A DNA stretch of 64,000 bases from Cyanobacteriota bacterium (GCA_022402445.1 JAKRSF010000007.1:62001-126000); one strand, 5' to 3'; counted from the first letter of the stretch, positions 1 through 10,530 are shown. The notes: generated from the sequence alone by a model not told the origin. Numbers and translations: made by a program.

Positions 1-1
1 C

Positions 2-259
2 CAGAATGCATCGGGCCAGCCGGACGGGGCCGCCGCGATCGTTGAACAGCTTCGGCAGGCGGGGTTTCGGCAGGTCACCGCGATCGCGGACTGGCCCGAG
101 GTGCTCCACCAGAGCCAAACCATCGTGCAGACCGGCAACATCCCGGCGGGGGAAGCGGTGCAGCGGCGGCTGGGCACCGGTCGCCTCGTGGTGGCCGCCG
201 TGGGGGATTTGGGGGCGGATCTCACCGTGCGGGTGGGTACGGATTTGGCCACGCCCTAG
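2..259 (+). CDS. LytR-CpsA-Psr family protein, C-terminal end (LytR_C domain), partial
   Basis: An open frame runs from the window edge to a TAG at 257-259 and encodes the last 85 residues of a protein. The fragment begins with an N-A-S-G-Q-P-D-G-A-A pattern, followed by a G-F-R-Q-V strand and a late LG...V region. This fits the LytR_C domain at the C-terminus of many LytR-CpsA-Psr (LCP) proteins, which transfer glycopolymers to the cell wall or are regulators or anchors of unknown role. The catalytic LCP domain would lie upstream of the window and is not visible. A possible terminator follows about 100 bases downstream. The assignment rests only on this tail. Confidence 0.6.
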   Translation, partial: QNASGQPDGAAAIVEQLRQAGFRQVTAIADWPEVLHQSQTIVQTGNIPAGEAVQRRLGTGRLVVAAVGDLGADLTVRVGTDLATP

Positions 260-357
260 GGCCAAGCTGCGGGGCCAAGATTCAGGGCCAAGATTCAGGG
301 CGATGGGGGGCAATTGCAACGCCCTAGGGCAAGCGACTAGACTTTTGGGGGAATAGA

Positions 358-383
358 ACCCGGTTTAATCGGGTCTGTTTTCC
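358..383 (+). terminator. Possible intrinsic terminator after the LCP gene
   Basis: ACCCG (358-362) and CGGGT (370-374) form a short stem around a seven-base loop, followed by CTGTTTT. The stem is only five pairs and the T-tract is interrupted. It lies between the LCP stop and the next gene on the same strand, which fits a weak terminator. Confidence 0.35.
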
Positions 384-423
384 CTGGTTTTGATGCGTTG
401 ATGCCGTTTCCCCCGTTGCCCCC

Positions 424-2082
424 ATGGATTTTTTTGGGTTGATGCTGTTGCGATCGCTAGGCCGCTGGCCAACCCTCTGGCGGGTGGGGGTCGGGGCGAT
501 CGCGGTGGCGCTGGTGGGGGCGATCGCGGGGGAACGGACGGCGGCCAATCCGGCACCGACCACGCGATCGCAGCGATACCTCGCCTGTTTGCAGCGCTAC
601 GGCGCAGAGCCCAATAACCTCGCCCTAGAGCAATGCAGCGGCGGCGGCGGCGCAATGGGCGATCCCCTACCGGCCCCGGCTAATCCCCCCATGGCCGCCC
701 CCGCGACGGTTCCCGCCCCACCCCCAAGACCCCAGGCCCGCCCCGCGATCGCCCCGCCAGCAAGAGCCCAAACCGCAGCCCCCCAAGCCGCGATCGCCAC
801 CTCCTACCGCGCCACGGAACGGATGCAAGCGGCCCTCGCCTGCCTGAGCCGCCACGGATCCGATCCCAACGCCGTCCTCGGGGAATGCGGAGCCTGGGGC
901 AATGTCACCTTCAGCGGAGCCATGGCGGCGGCCAGCGGCGGCGGCAGCAACGGCATCTTTGGCAGCAGCGCCCTCAGTTTCGGCGCACCGGGGGCGATCG
1001 CCTCGGGGGGCAGCGCCGCCGTCAGCGCCTCGGGGGGATCAGGGGCCAGCAACGGCAACCGCAGGGGCGAAGGGCGACCCCCCACCGACGGCAATGGGGA
1101 CAGCAATGGCTTCCCCGTCGGGACCCCCAGCCGCACCCCTGGGGCACCGCGCACGGCGGAAGGGATTCCGGGCTTTTTTGATCCCGATCGCACCCCCTTC
1201 CTGTCCCCCAATGCCCAGCGCCCCGAACGTCGCCCGACGCCCTATGACGGCAATAACCTGGACACGGATCTGGGTCGCCTGGGCCTGACCCCCAGTGGCG
1301 ACGCCCTGGCGCGGGGTACCGTGTCGCCCCTCTTTGATCCGCGTCTGCTGGCGGAATTCATCTGCATCGAGTCGGGCAATGCCTACCGATTCTGTCGGGC
1401 GCGGCTGCCGGATGGGCCGTCGGGGCCGGGGGGGGCGATCGTCGCCACCGCCAGCGTTCCCTTCACCTGTGCCACGCCCGAATCGGAGTTGCAGGCGCGC
1501 AATGCGGCCCGTCTCCAGGCGGGGGAAACGACGTTTTATATCGGCTATGAGGTGAAGGAGCGGCAGAATTTTGACCCGATCGTGGCGCGGTTCGATCGCG
1601 GTCGCCAAACCTGGTGCCGCAATGACTATGAACTCACCCGCGATGACAGCACCGGCGTGGCGCTCCTGTGGGATGGGGGCGATCGCTTCTACGGAGCCTT
1701 TACGGATGCGGGGGATTTTGGCGAGGTGAGCGAAGATTTCCGGCGGTTTACGGCCTCGGGCTGGCTCAATCGCTACGGTCTGGGGAGCGGTGCCGAGGCA
1801 ACGGTGATTTTGCGGCTGGATCCGGCCACGGGTGTTCCCCGAACGGGCACCTATGTGACGGCGCTCCAGGGGAATGGGGCCAGCGGGCGATCTGTGCTCC
1901 AGCAGTGGGCTTTGGGGACGGATGGGACGGTGCAACTGCAACTGGATTCGGGCTTTTTCCCCCGCCGGGGCGATCGCGCGCCGTTCCAGTGCCGGGGCGG
2001 GTTGGGGGGCCTGACCCATAGCCTGAGCCTGTCGGAAAATCTAGATCGGGCCGTGGCGTCGTCGGCTCCGGGCTGTTCCTAG
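424..2082 (+). CDS. Predicted secreted Cys-containing protein, family not recognised (552 aa)
   Basis: I do not recognise this family. The N-terminus has basic residues and a hydrophobic run (about residues 22-36, V-G-V-G-A-I-A-V-A-L-V-G-A-I-A), consistent with export. Two copies of a short motif follow, A-C-L-x-R-x-G-x-x-P-N...L-x-x-C, at residues 54-71 and 139-155. A long Ala/Pro/Gly/Ser-rich linker leads to a C-terminal region (about 310-552) with further cysteines in WCRND, FQCRGG and near the last residue, and many aromatic and acidic residues as in a beta-rich domain. An ATG at 442 is an alternative start. Paired cysteines suggest disulfides outside the cytoplasm (inference). It stands alone between possible terminators. 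Confidence 0.65.
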   Translation: MDFFGLMLLRSLGRWPTLWRVGVGAIAVALVGAIAGERTAANPAPTTRSQRYLACLQRYGAEPNNLALEQCSGGGGAMGDPLPAPANPPMAAPATVPAPPPRPQARPAIAPPARAQTAAPQAAIATSYRATERMQAALACLSRHGSDPNAVLGECGAWGNVTFSGAMAAASGGGSNGIFGSSALSFGAPGAIASGGSAAVSASGGSGASNGNRRGEGRPPTDGNGDSNGFPVGTPSRTPGAPRTAEGIPGFFDPDRTPFLSPNAQRPERRPTPYDGNNLDTDLGRLGLTPSGDALARGTVSPLFDPRLLAEFICIESGNAYRFCRARLPDGPSGPGGAIVATASVPFTCATPESELQARNAARLQAGETTFYIGYEVKERQNFDPIVARFDRGRQTWCRNDYELTRDDSTGVALLWDGGDRFYGAFTDAGDFGEVSEDFRRFTASGWLNRYGLGSGAEATVILRLDPATGVPRTGTYVTALQGNGASGRSVLQQWALGTDGTVQLQLDSGFFPRRGDRAPFQCRGGLGGLTHSLSLSENLDRAVASSAPGCS

Positions 2083-2116
2083 AAGGGGGGCTGGGACAAG
2101 GGTTCCGCCGGTTGGG

Positions 2117-2138
2117 ACAAGGGGTTTAAACCCCTTGT
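2117..2138. repeat. Perfect 22-bp palindrome (AAGGGG family), possible bidirectional terminator
   Basis: ACAAGGGGTTT at 2117-2127 is followed directly by its exact reverse complement. It sits between the secreted-protein gene and the hsdM operon. Close relatives lie at 57049-57070 and 59536-59557, and the half-sequence recurs beside the insertion sequence at 38.4-39.4 kb, so it looks like a dispersed intergenic element. It could also end transcription of the upstream gene. Confidence 0.6.
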
Positions 2139-2274
2139 TATCTTGCTACAGTCAAAGGTTAGTTAGGGCGCTCGCTCAACCTTCGGCATAATGGTTTGTC
2201 GGTAAACGTTGCCCTAAGGGGCCGCTGGCGCGAACGCGCAACGTGCCCCAGACAATCGCAACGTACCCCTCCCT

Positions 2275-3834
2275 ATGCCCAAAAACTCTCCATCCCAGAC
2301 GAATAATGGCGCTAACCTCGGTTATGAGTCTGAACTTTTTAAGGCGGCGGATAAGCTCCGGGGCAACATGGAGCCGTCGGATTACAAGCATGTTGCCCTG
2401 GGGCTGATCTTTCTCAAACATATTTCTGATCGCTTCGAGGCAAGGCGGCAGGAACTGGAGGAGGAATACCCGGAGGGGGTGGAAGATCCCGATGAATACG
2501 CGGCGGAGAATGTGTTTTGGGTGCCCCAGTCGGCACGGTGGTCGCACCTGCAAGCCAACGCCAAGCAACCGACGATCGGTAAGCTGATTGATGAGGCGAT
2601 GCTGGCGATTGAAAAAGAAAACGCCTCGCTCAAGGGGGTGCTGCCGAAGGAATACGCCCGTCCAGCTTTGAATGCGGTGATGCTGGGGGAGTTGATCGAC
2701 CTGATTTCTAATATTGCACTGGGACAGGCGCGGGATACCGCTAGGGATGTATTGGGGCGGGTGTATGAGTATTTCCTAGGCCAGTTTGCCGGATCGGAGG
2801 GCAAGCGGGGGGGCGAGTTTTATACGCCGCGATCGGTGGTGCGGGTGCTGGTGGAAGTGCTGCAACCCTACCAGGGGCGGGTCTATGACCCCTGCTGTGG
2901 GTCGGGGGGGATGTTTGTGCAGTCGGAACGGTTTGTGGAGGATCACGCGGGGCGGGTTGGCGATATTGCCATCTACGGCCAGGAGAGCAACTACACCACC
3001 TGGCGACTGTGCAAGATGAACCTGGCGGTGCGGGGGATTGATTCGGATATTCGCTGGAATTCGGAGGGGTCGTTTCATAAGAACGAGCTGCCGGACTTGC
3101 GGGCCGACTTCATTCTGGCGAACCCGCCCTTTAATATTTCGGATTGGGGCGGGGACCGACTGCGGGAGGATGGGCGCTGGCGGTTTGGGATTCCGCCCAC
3201 GGGTAATGCGAACTATGCCTGGTTGCAGCATATCTGGCACCATCTGGCTCCGACTGGCACTGCTGGGGTGGTGTTGGCGAATGGGTCGATGTCGTCGCAG
3301 CAGAGCGGTGAGGGGGAGATCCGCAAGGCGATGATTGAGGGGGATGCGATCGACTGCATGGTTGCCTTGCCGGGGCAGCTCTTTTATTCCACGCAGATTC
3401 CGGCTTGTCTGTGGTTTTTGGCCAAGGATAAGTCGAATGGCATCGCCCGCGATAAAAAGCTGAGGGATCGCCGGGGTGAAGTCCTGTTTATTGATGCCCG
3501 CAAGCTGGGCTATATGGTGGACCGGACGCGGCGGGAGTTTAGCGATCGCGATGTGGCGCAGATTGCTGATACTTACCACCACTGGCGGGAGGGGAGCGGC
3601 TATGAGGATGTGCCGGGTTTTTGTAAGTCCGCCGATTTAGAGGCGATTCGGGGACATGGCTATGTGCTGACTCCGGGGCGGTATGTGGGGGCAGCGGCGG
3701 CTGAGGAGGACGATGTGCCCTTTGAGGAGCGGATGGCGGAACTGACGGCGAAACTGGGGGAACAGTTTAAGGAGTCGGCCCGGTTGGAGGATGCTATCCG
3801 TAAAAACCTGGAGGGGCTAGGGTATGAGTTCTAG
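2275..3834 (+). CDS. hsdM: Type I restriction-modification system methyltransferase subunit HsdM
   Basis: This is the 519-residue DNA adenine-N6 methyltransferase subunit of a type I R-M system; with HsdS it methylates the bipartite target. An HsdM_N-like helical region (about 10-135) precedes the SAM-binding motif I around residues 205-212 (D-P-C-C-G-S-G-G) and the catalytic NPPF at 283-286. Length fits the family. The start ATG follows a C-rich leader without a clear Shine-Dalgarno sequence. The gene opens the operon; its end overlaps the next gene by 11 bases, so co-translation with rhuM is likely. Base composition is less rich in HIP1 sites than the flanking chromosome, in keeping with acquisition by transfer (inference). 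Confidence 0.95.
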   Translation: MPKNSPSQTNNGANLGYESELFKAADKLRGNMEPSDYKHVALGLIFLKHISDRFEARRQELEEEYPEGVEDPDEYAAENVFWVPQSARWSHLQANAKQPTIGKLIDEAMLAIEKENASLKGVLPKEYARPALNAVMLGELIDLISNIALGQARDTARDVLGRVYEYFLGQFAGSEGKRGGEFYTPRSVVRVLVEVLQPYQGRVYDPCCGSGGMFVQSERFVEDHAGRVGDIAIYGQESNYTTWRLCKMNLAVRGIDSDIRWNSEGSFHKNELPDLRADFILANPPFNISDWGGDRLREDGRWRFGIPPTGNANYAWLQHIWHHLAPTGTAGVVLANGSMSSQQSGEGEIRKAMIEGDAIDCMVALPGQLFYSTQIPACLWFLAKDKSNGIARDKKLRDRRGEVLFIDARKLGYMVDRTRREFSDRDVAQIADTYHHWREGSGYEDVPGFCKSADLEAIRGHGYVLTPGRYVGAAAAEEDDVPFEERMAELTAKLGEQFKESARLEDAIRKNLEGLGYEF

Positions 3835-4936
3835 TGCAGGTGAAAGCTTGACCCCACAGCCGCCAGCGGGGCAAATCCTGATCTATGAGGATGGGGGGCT
3901 GAATTTACAGGTGCGGCTGGATGGGGAGACGGTCTGGCTGACTCAACGCCTGATGGCTGACTTGTACCAAGTCTCGGTTAAGACCATCAATGAGCATCTT
4001 ATAAACATCTATAGCGAAGGTGAACTGGACTCGTCAGCAACTATCCGGAAATTCCGGATAGTTCAAACGGAAGGGACACGGCAAGTCAAGCGAAACCTCG
4101 ACCATTACAGCCTTGAGGCGATTTTGGCGGTGGGGATGCGGGTGCGATCGGCGCGGGGGACGGTGTTTCGGCAGTGGGCGATCGCGCGTTTGGGGGAACT
4201 CCTGGTGAAGGGGTTCACGATGGATGATGAGCGGATCAAGGCGGGGCGGACGCTGGGGGATGACTATTTTGAGGAGTTGCTGGCGCGGATTCGGGATATC
4301 CGATCGTCAGAGCGGCTGTTTTATCTAAAGGTTTTGGATATTTACGCCACGAGTATTGATTACGATGGCAAGGCTGAGACATCGCAGCTATTTTTCAAAA
4401 CGGTGCAAAATAAGATGCACTGGGCGGCCCATGGCCACACGGCGGCGGAAGTGATCGCGGAACGAGCGGATGCCAGCCAGCCGAATATGGGTTTAACGTC
4501 TTGGAAAACTGCGCCCCATGGCAAGGTTCGCAAGGGGGATGTGGGGATTGCAAAAAACTATTTAAGTCAGGATGAGTTGGAGGCGTTGAATCGGATTGTG
4601 ACGGCGTATTTGGAGTTTGCGGAGCTTCAGGCGCTGAATCGCAAACCGATGTATATGAGCGATTGGATTGCTAAGTTAGATGCTTTTTTGAAGTTATCGG
4701 ATCGGGAAATTTTGACCCATGCGGGCAAGATTAAGGCGACACTGGCGAAAGCAAAGGCAGAGGCGGAATACGAAAGGTTCCATCAGTTGCGGTTGTCGGA
4801 ACCGGAGCCGGTTGATCGGGATTTTTGCGAGGTTGTGGGCAAGATTAAGGAGATTGAGGCGGAGACCAAGCGGAAAACGACTCGTAAGAAAAAAAGTGCT
4901 GATTCAGGAGAAGGTGGCGGAGGTGGCGATCAATGA
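3824..4936 (+). CDS. rhuM: RhuM family protein inside the type I R-M operon
   Basis: A 370-residue protein with the hallmarks of the RhuM ('virulence RhuM') family: E-D-G...L[13 protein letters not shown] near residues 25-46, a helix-turn-helix-like segment with N-E-H-L-I-N-I-Y, and [14 protein letters not shown]. The C-terminus is lysine-rich and ends in a Gly-rich tail. RhuM proteins often lie next to or inside type I R-M loci, but their molecular role is not established. The gene overlaps hsdM by 11 bases and hsdS by 4, so it is a translationally coupled part of the operon. A regulatory or defence-accessory role is inference from position. Confidence 0.9.
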   Translation: MSSSAGESLTPQPPAGQILIYEDGGLNLQVRLDGETVWLTQRLMADLYQVSVKTINEHLINIYSEGELDSSATIRKFRIVQTEGTRQVKRNLDHYSLEAILAVGMRVRSARGTVFRQWAIARLGELLVKGFTMDDERIKAGRTLGDDYFEELLARIRDIRSSERLFYLKVLDIYATSIDYDGKAETSQLFFKTVQNKMHWAAHGHTAAEVIAERADASQPNMGLTSWKTAPHGKVRKGDVGIAKNYLSQDELEALNRIVTAYLEFAELQALNRKPMYMSDWIAKLDAFLKLSDREILTHAGKIKATLAKAKAEAEYERFHQLRLSEPEPVDRDFCEVVGKIKEIEAETKRKTTRKKKSADSGEGGGGGDQ

Positions 4937-6195
4937 GTGAATGGGCTGTTGTTCCACTTAGAGAACTTATAGATCCTGAAAGGTCAATTTGTTATGGCAT
5001 TGTACAACCAGGGTCTGCCGTATCAGATGGGATACCTATTATTCGCGTAAATAATTTTCGAGATGGGCGTATCGACTTACAAGATCATCTTAAAGTATCT
5101 AAAGAAGTAGAGGAAAAATATAGTAGATCTAGACTTCAAGGTGGCGAACTTATTGTGACCTTAGTAGGCTCAATTGGTTTGAGTGCAGTAGTTCCTGATG
5201 AACTTAAAGGATGGAATATAGCTCGTGCAGTCGGTCTTGTTCCCTTAAGAAGTGATGTTGATAAGCGATGGGTTAATTTTGTTCTTCGTACTCAAGCATC
5301 TCAAGAATTCATTTGGAATCATGCAAATACTACGGTACAAGCTACTTTTAATCTTCGAGATTTAGCTAATCTTCCAATTCCTCTACCGCCTGAATATATT
5401 CGTCAATCAATATCCAATTTGTTGTCTTCCCTCGACGACAAAATCGAACTGAATCGGCGGATGAACGAAACGCTGGAGGCAATGGCGAGGGCAATATTTA
5501 AGGATTGGTTTGTGGACTTTGGCCCGACCCGCGCCAAGATGTTGGGACGCGCTGCCTATCTGCCGGAGCATATCTGGTCGCTGTTCCCAGACGCGATCGA
5601 CCCTGAGACAGGCTTACCGCAGGGGTGGGGAGAAAGAGAAATAGGCGATTTTATTGAGTTGCTTGATCATAAGCGAATTCCTCTTTCAAAGCGAGATAGA
5701 GAAAAACGCCCCGGAGAGTATCCATACTACGGAGCCACAAGTATTATGGATTATATTGATGATTACTTGTTTGACAAAATATTATTACTTCTCGGTGAAG
5801 ATGGATCAGTAAAAAAAGAAGATGGCAGCCCTTTTACTCAGTATGTTTGGGGTAAAATTTGGGTTAACAACCATGCACACGTCATTACGGGAAGGAATAT
5901 TTCTGTAGAACAGTTAAAAATATTCTTTGATTTGTGTGATGTCTCTCCATTTGTAACGGGTGCAGTACAACCCAAGCTAAATCAATCGAATCTGAAGAGA
6001 ATAAAATTTACTTTTGGCGGTGAAAATATTCATAAATCCTTGGATCAAGTAATTGCCCCATTATTTGAAAACATTAGGTTGCAAGTTGACGAATCTCGCA
6101 CCTTGGCAGACCTGCGCGATCGCCTCCTCCCCAAGCTCATGTCCGGCGAAATCCGAGTCAACACAGCCGACAAAATGATCGAAGAGGTGCTGTAG
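4933..6195 (+). CDS. hsdS: Type I restriction enzyme specificity subunit HsdS
   Basis: This 420-residue protein reads the two halves of the recognition site. Two variable target-recognition domains (about residues 1-155 and 230-385) are each followed by a conserved helical spacer. The central spacer begins L-L-S-S-L-D-D-K-I-E-L-N-R-R-M and reaches F-K-D-W-F-V-D-F-G-P-T; the C-terminal one reads T-L-A-D-L-R-D-R-L-L-P-K-L-M-S-G-E. DNA for both recognition domains (roughly 4945-5420 and 5630-6095) is much richer in A+T than the spacers and neighbouring genes, which suggests that the recognition domains were exchanged by recombination. The ATG overlaps the rhuM stop by 4 bases. Confidence 0.94.
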   Translation: MSEWAVVPLRELIDPERSICYGIVQPGSAVSDGIPIIRVNNFRDGRIDLQDHLKVSKEVEEKYSRSRLQGGELIVTLVGSIGLSAVVPDELKGWNIARAVGLVPLRSDVDKRWVNFVLRTQASQEFIWNHANTTVQATFNLRDLANLPIPLPPEYIRQSISNLLSSLDDKIELNRRMNETLEAMARAIFKDWFVDFGPTRAKMLGRAAYLPEHIWSLFPDAIDPETGLPQGWGEREIGDFIELLDHKRIPLSKRDREKRPGEYPYYGATSIMDYIDDYLFDKILLLLGEDGSVKKEDGSPFTQYVWGKIWVNNHAHVITGRNISVEQLKIFFDLCDVSPFVTGAVQPKLNQSNLKRIKFTFGGENIHKSLDQVIAPLFENIRLQVDESRTLADLRDRLLPKLMSGEIRVNTADKMIEEVL

Positions 6196-6644
6196 TGCTG
6201 AGTCAAGAAGAATTTGAAGAATTGATCAATAACCCCAATAAGTCCATTGAAGGCGATATTGCTTGGAAAAAAGAGTGATCGCCCTGGTTAGGGTTTCGGG
6301 TAGAAATCACCAGCCCAGCGGGCTATCCTCTCTTTCTCAAAGGCAGCTATAACCCCATCATTGCTGCCCTGTCCTACCACATCATCCACCGCATCGCCGG
6401 GCGCATTTACGGACTCGACCTAGGCAAAGACCATCGCAACCCCGACGGCCAACGCATCGGCGAAAAACATAAGCACCGCTGGTATGAACCCCTGCGGGAC
6501 AAACAAGCCTACCTTCCTCCAGATATCACCGCCCCCGCTACCCAGCCAGAAAGGGTCTGGGATGAGTTCTGCCAAGAGGCAAAAGTCATCCATAATGGCA
6601 CTATGGCACCCCCTCCCGCCCAGCAGCTCAGGTTATTTCTATGA
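6195..6644 (+). pseudogene. Small R-M-operon gene interrupted by an in-frame TGA
   Basis: A GTG overlapping the hsdS stop (TAGTG) opens a frame of 150 codons that closes in an ATGA overlap with the next gene, exactly as expected of an operon member, but codon 28 (6276-6278) is TGA. The first part reads V-L-S-Q-E-E-F-E-E-L-I and the second contains F-R-V-E-I-T-S-P-A-G-Y-P-L-F-L-K-G-S-Y-N-P, then H-R-I-A-G-R-I-Y-G-L-D-L-G-K and a C-terminal V-W-D-E-F-C. It resembles small uncharacterised proteins that accompany defence loci (possibly the DUF6978 type; not certain). No frameshift is needed; a single base change from CGA would restore it. It could be a nonsense mutation, a sequencing error, or a gene re-initiated downstream. 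Confidence 0.65.
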
Positions 6645-7399
6645 CCACCGCACCCTGCCAAATTATCGCGAATACCATCGGGCAGCTCTACACCTGCTCC
6701 GAGGTAAACGGCTTTGTGCGGATCCGTACCCCCTACCTCTATCCCGATGGGGACGTGATCGATCTGTTTCTCGCGCCAGAATCCCAAACCCTCACCGACC
6801 TCGGCGAAACCCTGCGTTGGTTGGATATGCAAACCTTTAGGCAGTCCCTATCTAAAAAACAAGACTGGTTTCTTCAAGACATTCAAACCACCTATGGCAT
6901 CGAACTTTATGACGGGATGCTTTTGGTCAGAGTGCGGGACGACCTAGCAGAAGCCCTGACTCGGTTAGCTCAAGGCGCGATCGCCGTGTCCAACCTGTGG
7001 TTACTCAATAGAATGCGATTGGCGAGCACCCTGAATGATGAAATTGCCGAACTCCTAGATGAGTATCAAATCCGCTACGAGCGCGACATCAAATTAGTGG
7101 GGCGATCAACCCGTTCCTGGCAAATCGACTTTCGCACCCGACATCCCCGCCGCAGTGCCTTAGTCGAAGTGTTGAGCACCGGCAATCGGGGCGCAGCCAA
7201 TAGCAAAGTCAACAATGCAGTCGCCGCTTGGGTTGATTTGTATCAATACCAACTGACCACCGAACCTTTGCGATTTATTGCTCTGTTTGACGACAGTTTG
7301 GATGTATGGAGTAGTAGCCACATTAGCCAACTCGCTGAGTTTTCCGAGATTTGCTATGTGTCTAAGCCAGAAGGGCTGATCGAGCAACTAATGACATGA
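6641..7399 (+). CDS. DUF1828/DUF1829-like protein between hsdS and hsdR
   Basis: A 252-residue protein of unknown function. The N-terminal half (about 10-100) shows the DUF1828 pattern: [17 protein letters not shown] and [11 protein letters not shown], then a G-I-E-L-Y-D-G-M-L strand. The C-terminal half (about 130-250) resembles DUF1829, with [11 protein letters not shown] and V-E-V-L-S-T-G-N-R. Its ATG overlaps the broken upstream gene by 4 bases and its own stop overlaps hsdR by 4, so it is made together with the R-M subunits. A role in controlling restriction or as a toxin/antitoxin-like accessory is only inferred from this context. Confidence 0.8.
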   Translation: MTTAPCQIIANTIGQLYTCSEVNGFVRIRTPYLYPDGDVIDLFLAPESQTLTDLGETLRWLDMQTFRQSLSKKQDWFLQDIQTTYGIELYDGMLLVRVRDDLAEALTRLAQGAIAVSNLWLLNRMRLASTLNDEIAELLDEYQIRYERDIKLVGRSTRSWQIDFRTRHPRRSALVEVLSTGNRGAANSKVNNAVAAWVDLYQYQLTTEPLRFIALFDDSLDVWSSSHISQLAEFSEICYVSKPEGLIEQLMT

Positions 7400-10300
7400 G
7401 TTATCTATCCGAAGCCGATATTGAACAAATGCTCCTAGAGCAATTGCAACACCTCGGCTATGCTCATCTTGCTGGTGTCGTTACCAATCCTGACGGTTCC
7501 CAGCCCGAACGGGAATCCTACGCTGACACAATTCTTTCCCAACGGCTCCGGGAAGCGATTGATCGCCTCAACCCCACCATTCCCGCCGAAGCCCGCGATG
7601 ATGCCTTCAAAAAAATCATCGCCACCGAAAAACCCAATTTAATCGAAGAAAATCGGCGACTCCATCAAGCCTTAGTGGAAGGAATTGATGTGGAGTTTTA
7701 CGCCGAAGATGGCACGATTCGTGGTAATAAAGTCTACGCGATCAACTTCACCAACCCCGACCATAACGATTGGTTAGTCCTCAACCAATTCACCGTCATT
7801 GAAAACAGCCACAAACGCCGCCCTGACGTGGTGGTTTTTATTAATGGCCTACCGATCGCCGTGATCGAAATTAAAAAACCTGGCAGTTCCACCGCCCCCC
7901 TCACCGCCGCCCACAACCAACTCCAAACCTACAAAGCCCAAATCTCCCCCCTTTTTCGCACCAACGCCGTCCTAATCACCACCGACGGCCTCACCGCCCG
8001 CATCGGCTCCCTCACCGCCGACCTCGAACGCTTTATGCCCTGGCGCGCGACCGACGGCACAGCCAGCCCCAAAGGCCAACCCGAAATGGCCGTATTGATT
8101 GAGGGCGTATTTGCAAAACAACGATTTCTAGACCTCATTCAGAACTTCACAGTTTTTAGCGACTCCGGCTCCGGCATTCGGAAAATCATCGCTGGCTATC
8201 ACCAATTCCACGCCGTCAAAAAGGCGATCACCAGCACCGTTTCCGCCATTCAAGGCAACCAAAAAGCTGGCGTGATTTGGCATACCCAAGGCTCCGGCAA
8301 AAGCTTCCTGATGGCGTTTTATACGGGGCAACTGGTGCGCCATCCTGAGTTACAAAATCCCACGATTGTTGTGATTACCGATCGCAACGACCTAGATGAT
8401 CAACTCTTTGGCACGTTTTCGATGTGCCGCCACCTGATTCGCCAAACACCCCAACAGGCCGACAGCCGCGAAGATTTACAAACGATTCTGAATCGGGCCG
8501 CTGGGGGTGTTGTCTTCACCACAATCCAAAAGTTCGCCCCCACCCCAGGCGAAACCACCTATCCAATGTTGAGCGATCGCCGCAACATTATCGTGATCGC
8601 CGACGAAGCCCACCGCAGCCAATACGGGTTTAAAGCCAAGGTCGATCGCAGCACGGGCGACATCGCCTATGGCTTCGCAAACTATCTGCGCGATGCCCTC
8701 CCGAATGCCTCATTTATTGGTTTTACCGGCACACCGATCGAGACCAGTGATGTCAACACCCCCGCTGTTTTTGGCAACTACATCGACATCTACGACATCA
8801 GCCGCGCCGTGGAAGATGGCGCAACCGTACCGATTTATTACGAAAACCGCCTCGCCCGCATTCAACTGCCCGAAGATCAAAAGCCCCAAATTGACGCAGA
8901 AATTGAAGAACTTCTTGAGGACGAAGAACAATCAGAACGGGCAAAACTGAATCAAAAATGGGCAACAGTGCAAGCCCTAGTCGGTGCAGAATCTCGCCTC
9001 AAACTGGTTGCAGCGGACTTAGTTCAACACTTTGAAAATCGGGTGGCGGCCCTGACGGGTAAGGCGATGATTGTTTGCATGAGTCGATCAATTTGTGTCA
9101 AACTCTATGACCAAATTATTGCGCTCCGTCCCGATTGGCATTCTGCCGATGACAACGCTGGCCGCATCAAAATCGTGATGACGGGTTCTGCCGCTGATCC
9201 CCTCGAATGGCAACCCCACATCGGCAACAAAGCCCGCCGCGATCTGTTAGCCAAACGTCTGAAAGACCCCAATGATTCCCTACAACTGGTGATTGTGCGG
9301 GATATGTGGCTCACCGGATTTGATGCGCCCGATCTGCACACAATGTATGTGGATAAGCCCATGAAAGGCCACTGTCTGATGCAGGCGATCGCCCGGGTGA
9401 ATCGGGTTTTTCGAGATAAACCCGCTGGCTTAGTCGTAGACTATATCGGCATTGCCCAGCGGCTTAAAGAAGCCCTACGGGACTACTCCGTCCAAGACCA
9501 GCAACAGGCAGGCATCGACGAAGCCCAGGCGATCGCCTTGATGCTAGAAAAATATGATGTCGTTCGAGCCATGTTTCACGGTTTTGAGTACCAGCGTGGA
9601 TTGGCTGGAACACCTCAAGAACGGCTAGTCGTGATGGCTGAGGCGATCGAATGGATTCTCGAACAACAACACCAAGCCGCCCAGAAAGGAACCGACGACA
9701 ACGCTAAAAAGCAAGCCCACCGCCGCTATCAAGATGCGGTCCTGTCCCTCTCCAAAGCCTTTGCCCTGGCTGCCGCCAGTGACGAAGCTCGCCAAATTCG
9801 GGATGAGGTTGGCTTCTTCCAAACCATCCGCGCTGCCCTGGTCAAATCCACCACCACCCCTGGCAAGTCCACGGCAGAACGAGAATTTGCCGTCCAACAA
9901 ATTATCGATCAGGCGGTTGTCACCACTGAAATCGTCGATATTCTCAGTGCCGCAGGACTATCTTCCCCCGACATTTCTATTCTTTCCGATGACTTCTTGC
10001 TGGAAGTCCAGCAAATGGAGAAGAAAAATCTTGCCCTAGAAGCGCTCAAACGATTGCTGAATGATGAGATTCATTCCCGCAGCCGCACCAACATTACTGA
10101 AGAGAAAAAATTTTCGGAGCGATTGGAGCAGGCGATCTCGCGTTATCACACCAATGCTATTAGCACTGTTGAAGTCTTGCAAGAACTGATCGAGCTTGCC
10201 AAAGATATTCGAGTCGCGAGACAAAGAGGCGAAGAGCAAGGACTTTCTGCTGATGAAATTGCGTTTTACGATGCTCTAGCCGAGAATGAAAGCGCTGTTG

Positions 10301-10530
10301 AAGTCATGGGTAATGACAGCTTAAAAGTGATCGCTCACGAATTGCTAATTAGTTTGAAATCGAACATCACCGTGGATTGGGCACATCGAGAAAGTGCCCG
10401 CGCCCGTCTCCGCAGTACCGTCAAGCGCATTCTACGAAAATATGGCTATCCTCCCGATCTCCGAGCTGCTGCTGTTCAAAATGTGTTGCAGCAAGCAGAG
10501 GCTTTATCAGCGAGTTGGATGAGTCGCTAG
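7396..10530 (+). CDS. hsdR: Type I restriction enzyme endonuclease/translocase subunit HsdR
   Basis: This 1044-residue motor and nuclease subunit translocates DNA and cuts it away from the recognition site. A PD-(D/E)XK nuclease is visible as R-P-D (D144) and E158-I-K160. The helicase core has Walker A T-Q-G-S-G-K-S (297-303), the DEAH box (403-406), G-F-T-G-T-P and a late helicase motif with Q-A-I-A-R-V-N-R. The C-terminal region resembles the DUF3387/EcoEI-type HsdR tail. The ATG overlaps the preceding stop by 4 bases, which completes the operon. All catalytic motifs are present, so the enzyme looks functional. Confidence 0.95.
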   Translation: MSYLSEADIEQMLLEQLQHLGYAHLAGVVTNPDGSQPERESYADTILSQRLREAIDRLNPTIPAEARDDAFKKIIATEKPNLIEENRRLHQALVEGIDVEFYAEDGTIRGNKVYAINFTNPDHNDWLVLNQFTVIENSHKRRPDVVVFINGLPIAVIEIKKPGSSTAPLTAAHNQLQTYKAQISPLFRTNAVLITTDGLTARIGSLTADLERFMPWRATDGTASPKGQPEMAVLIEGVFAKQRFLDLIQNFTVFSDSGSGIRKIIAGYHQFHAVKKAITSTVSAIQGNQKAGVIWHTQGSGKSFLMAFYTGQLVRHPELQNPTIVVITDRNDLDDQLFGTFSMCRHLIRQTPQQADSREDLQTILNRAAGGVVFTTIQKFAPTPGETTYPMLSDRRNIIVIADEAHRSQYGFKAKVDRSTGDIAYGFANYLRDALPNASFIGFTGTPIETSDVNTPAVFGNYIDIYDISRAVEDGATVPIYYENRLARIQLPEDQKPQIDAEIEELLEDEEQSERAKLNQKWATVQALVGAESRLKLVAADLVQHFENRVAALTGKAMIVCMSRSICVKLYDQIIALRPDWHSADDNAGRIKIVMTGSAADPLEWQPHIGNKARRDLLAKRLKDPNDSLQLVIVRDMWLTGFDAPDLHTMYVDKPMKGHCLMQAIARVNRVFRDKPAGLVVDYIGIAQRLKEALRDYSVQDQQQAGIDEAQAIALMLEKYDVVRAMFHGFEYQRGLAGTPQERLVVMAEAIEWILEQQHQAAQKGTDDNAKKQAHRRYQDAVLSLSKAFALAAASDEARQIRDEVGFFQTIRAALVKSTTTPGKSTAEREFAVQQIIDQAVVTTEIVDILSAAGLSSPDISILSDDFLLEVQQMEKKNLALEALKRLLNDEIHSRSRTNITEEKKFSERLEQAISRYHTNAISTVEVLQELIELAKDIRVARQRGEEQGLSADEIAFYDALAENESAVEVMGNDSLKVIAHELLISLKSNITVDWAHRESARARLRSTVKRILRKYGYPPDLRAAAVQNVLQQAEALSASWMSR

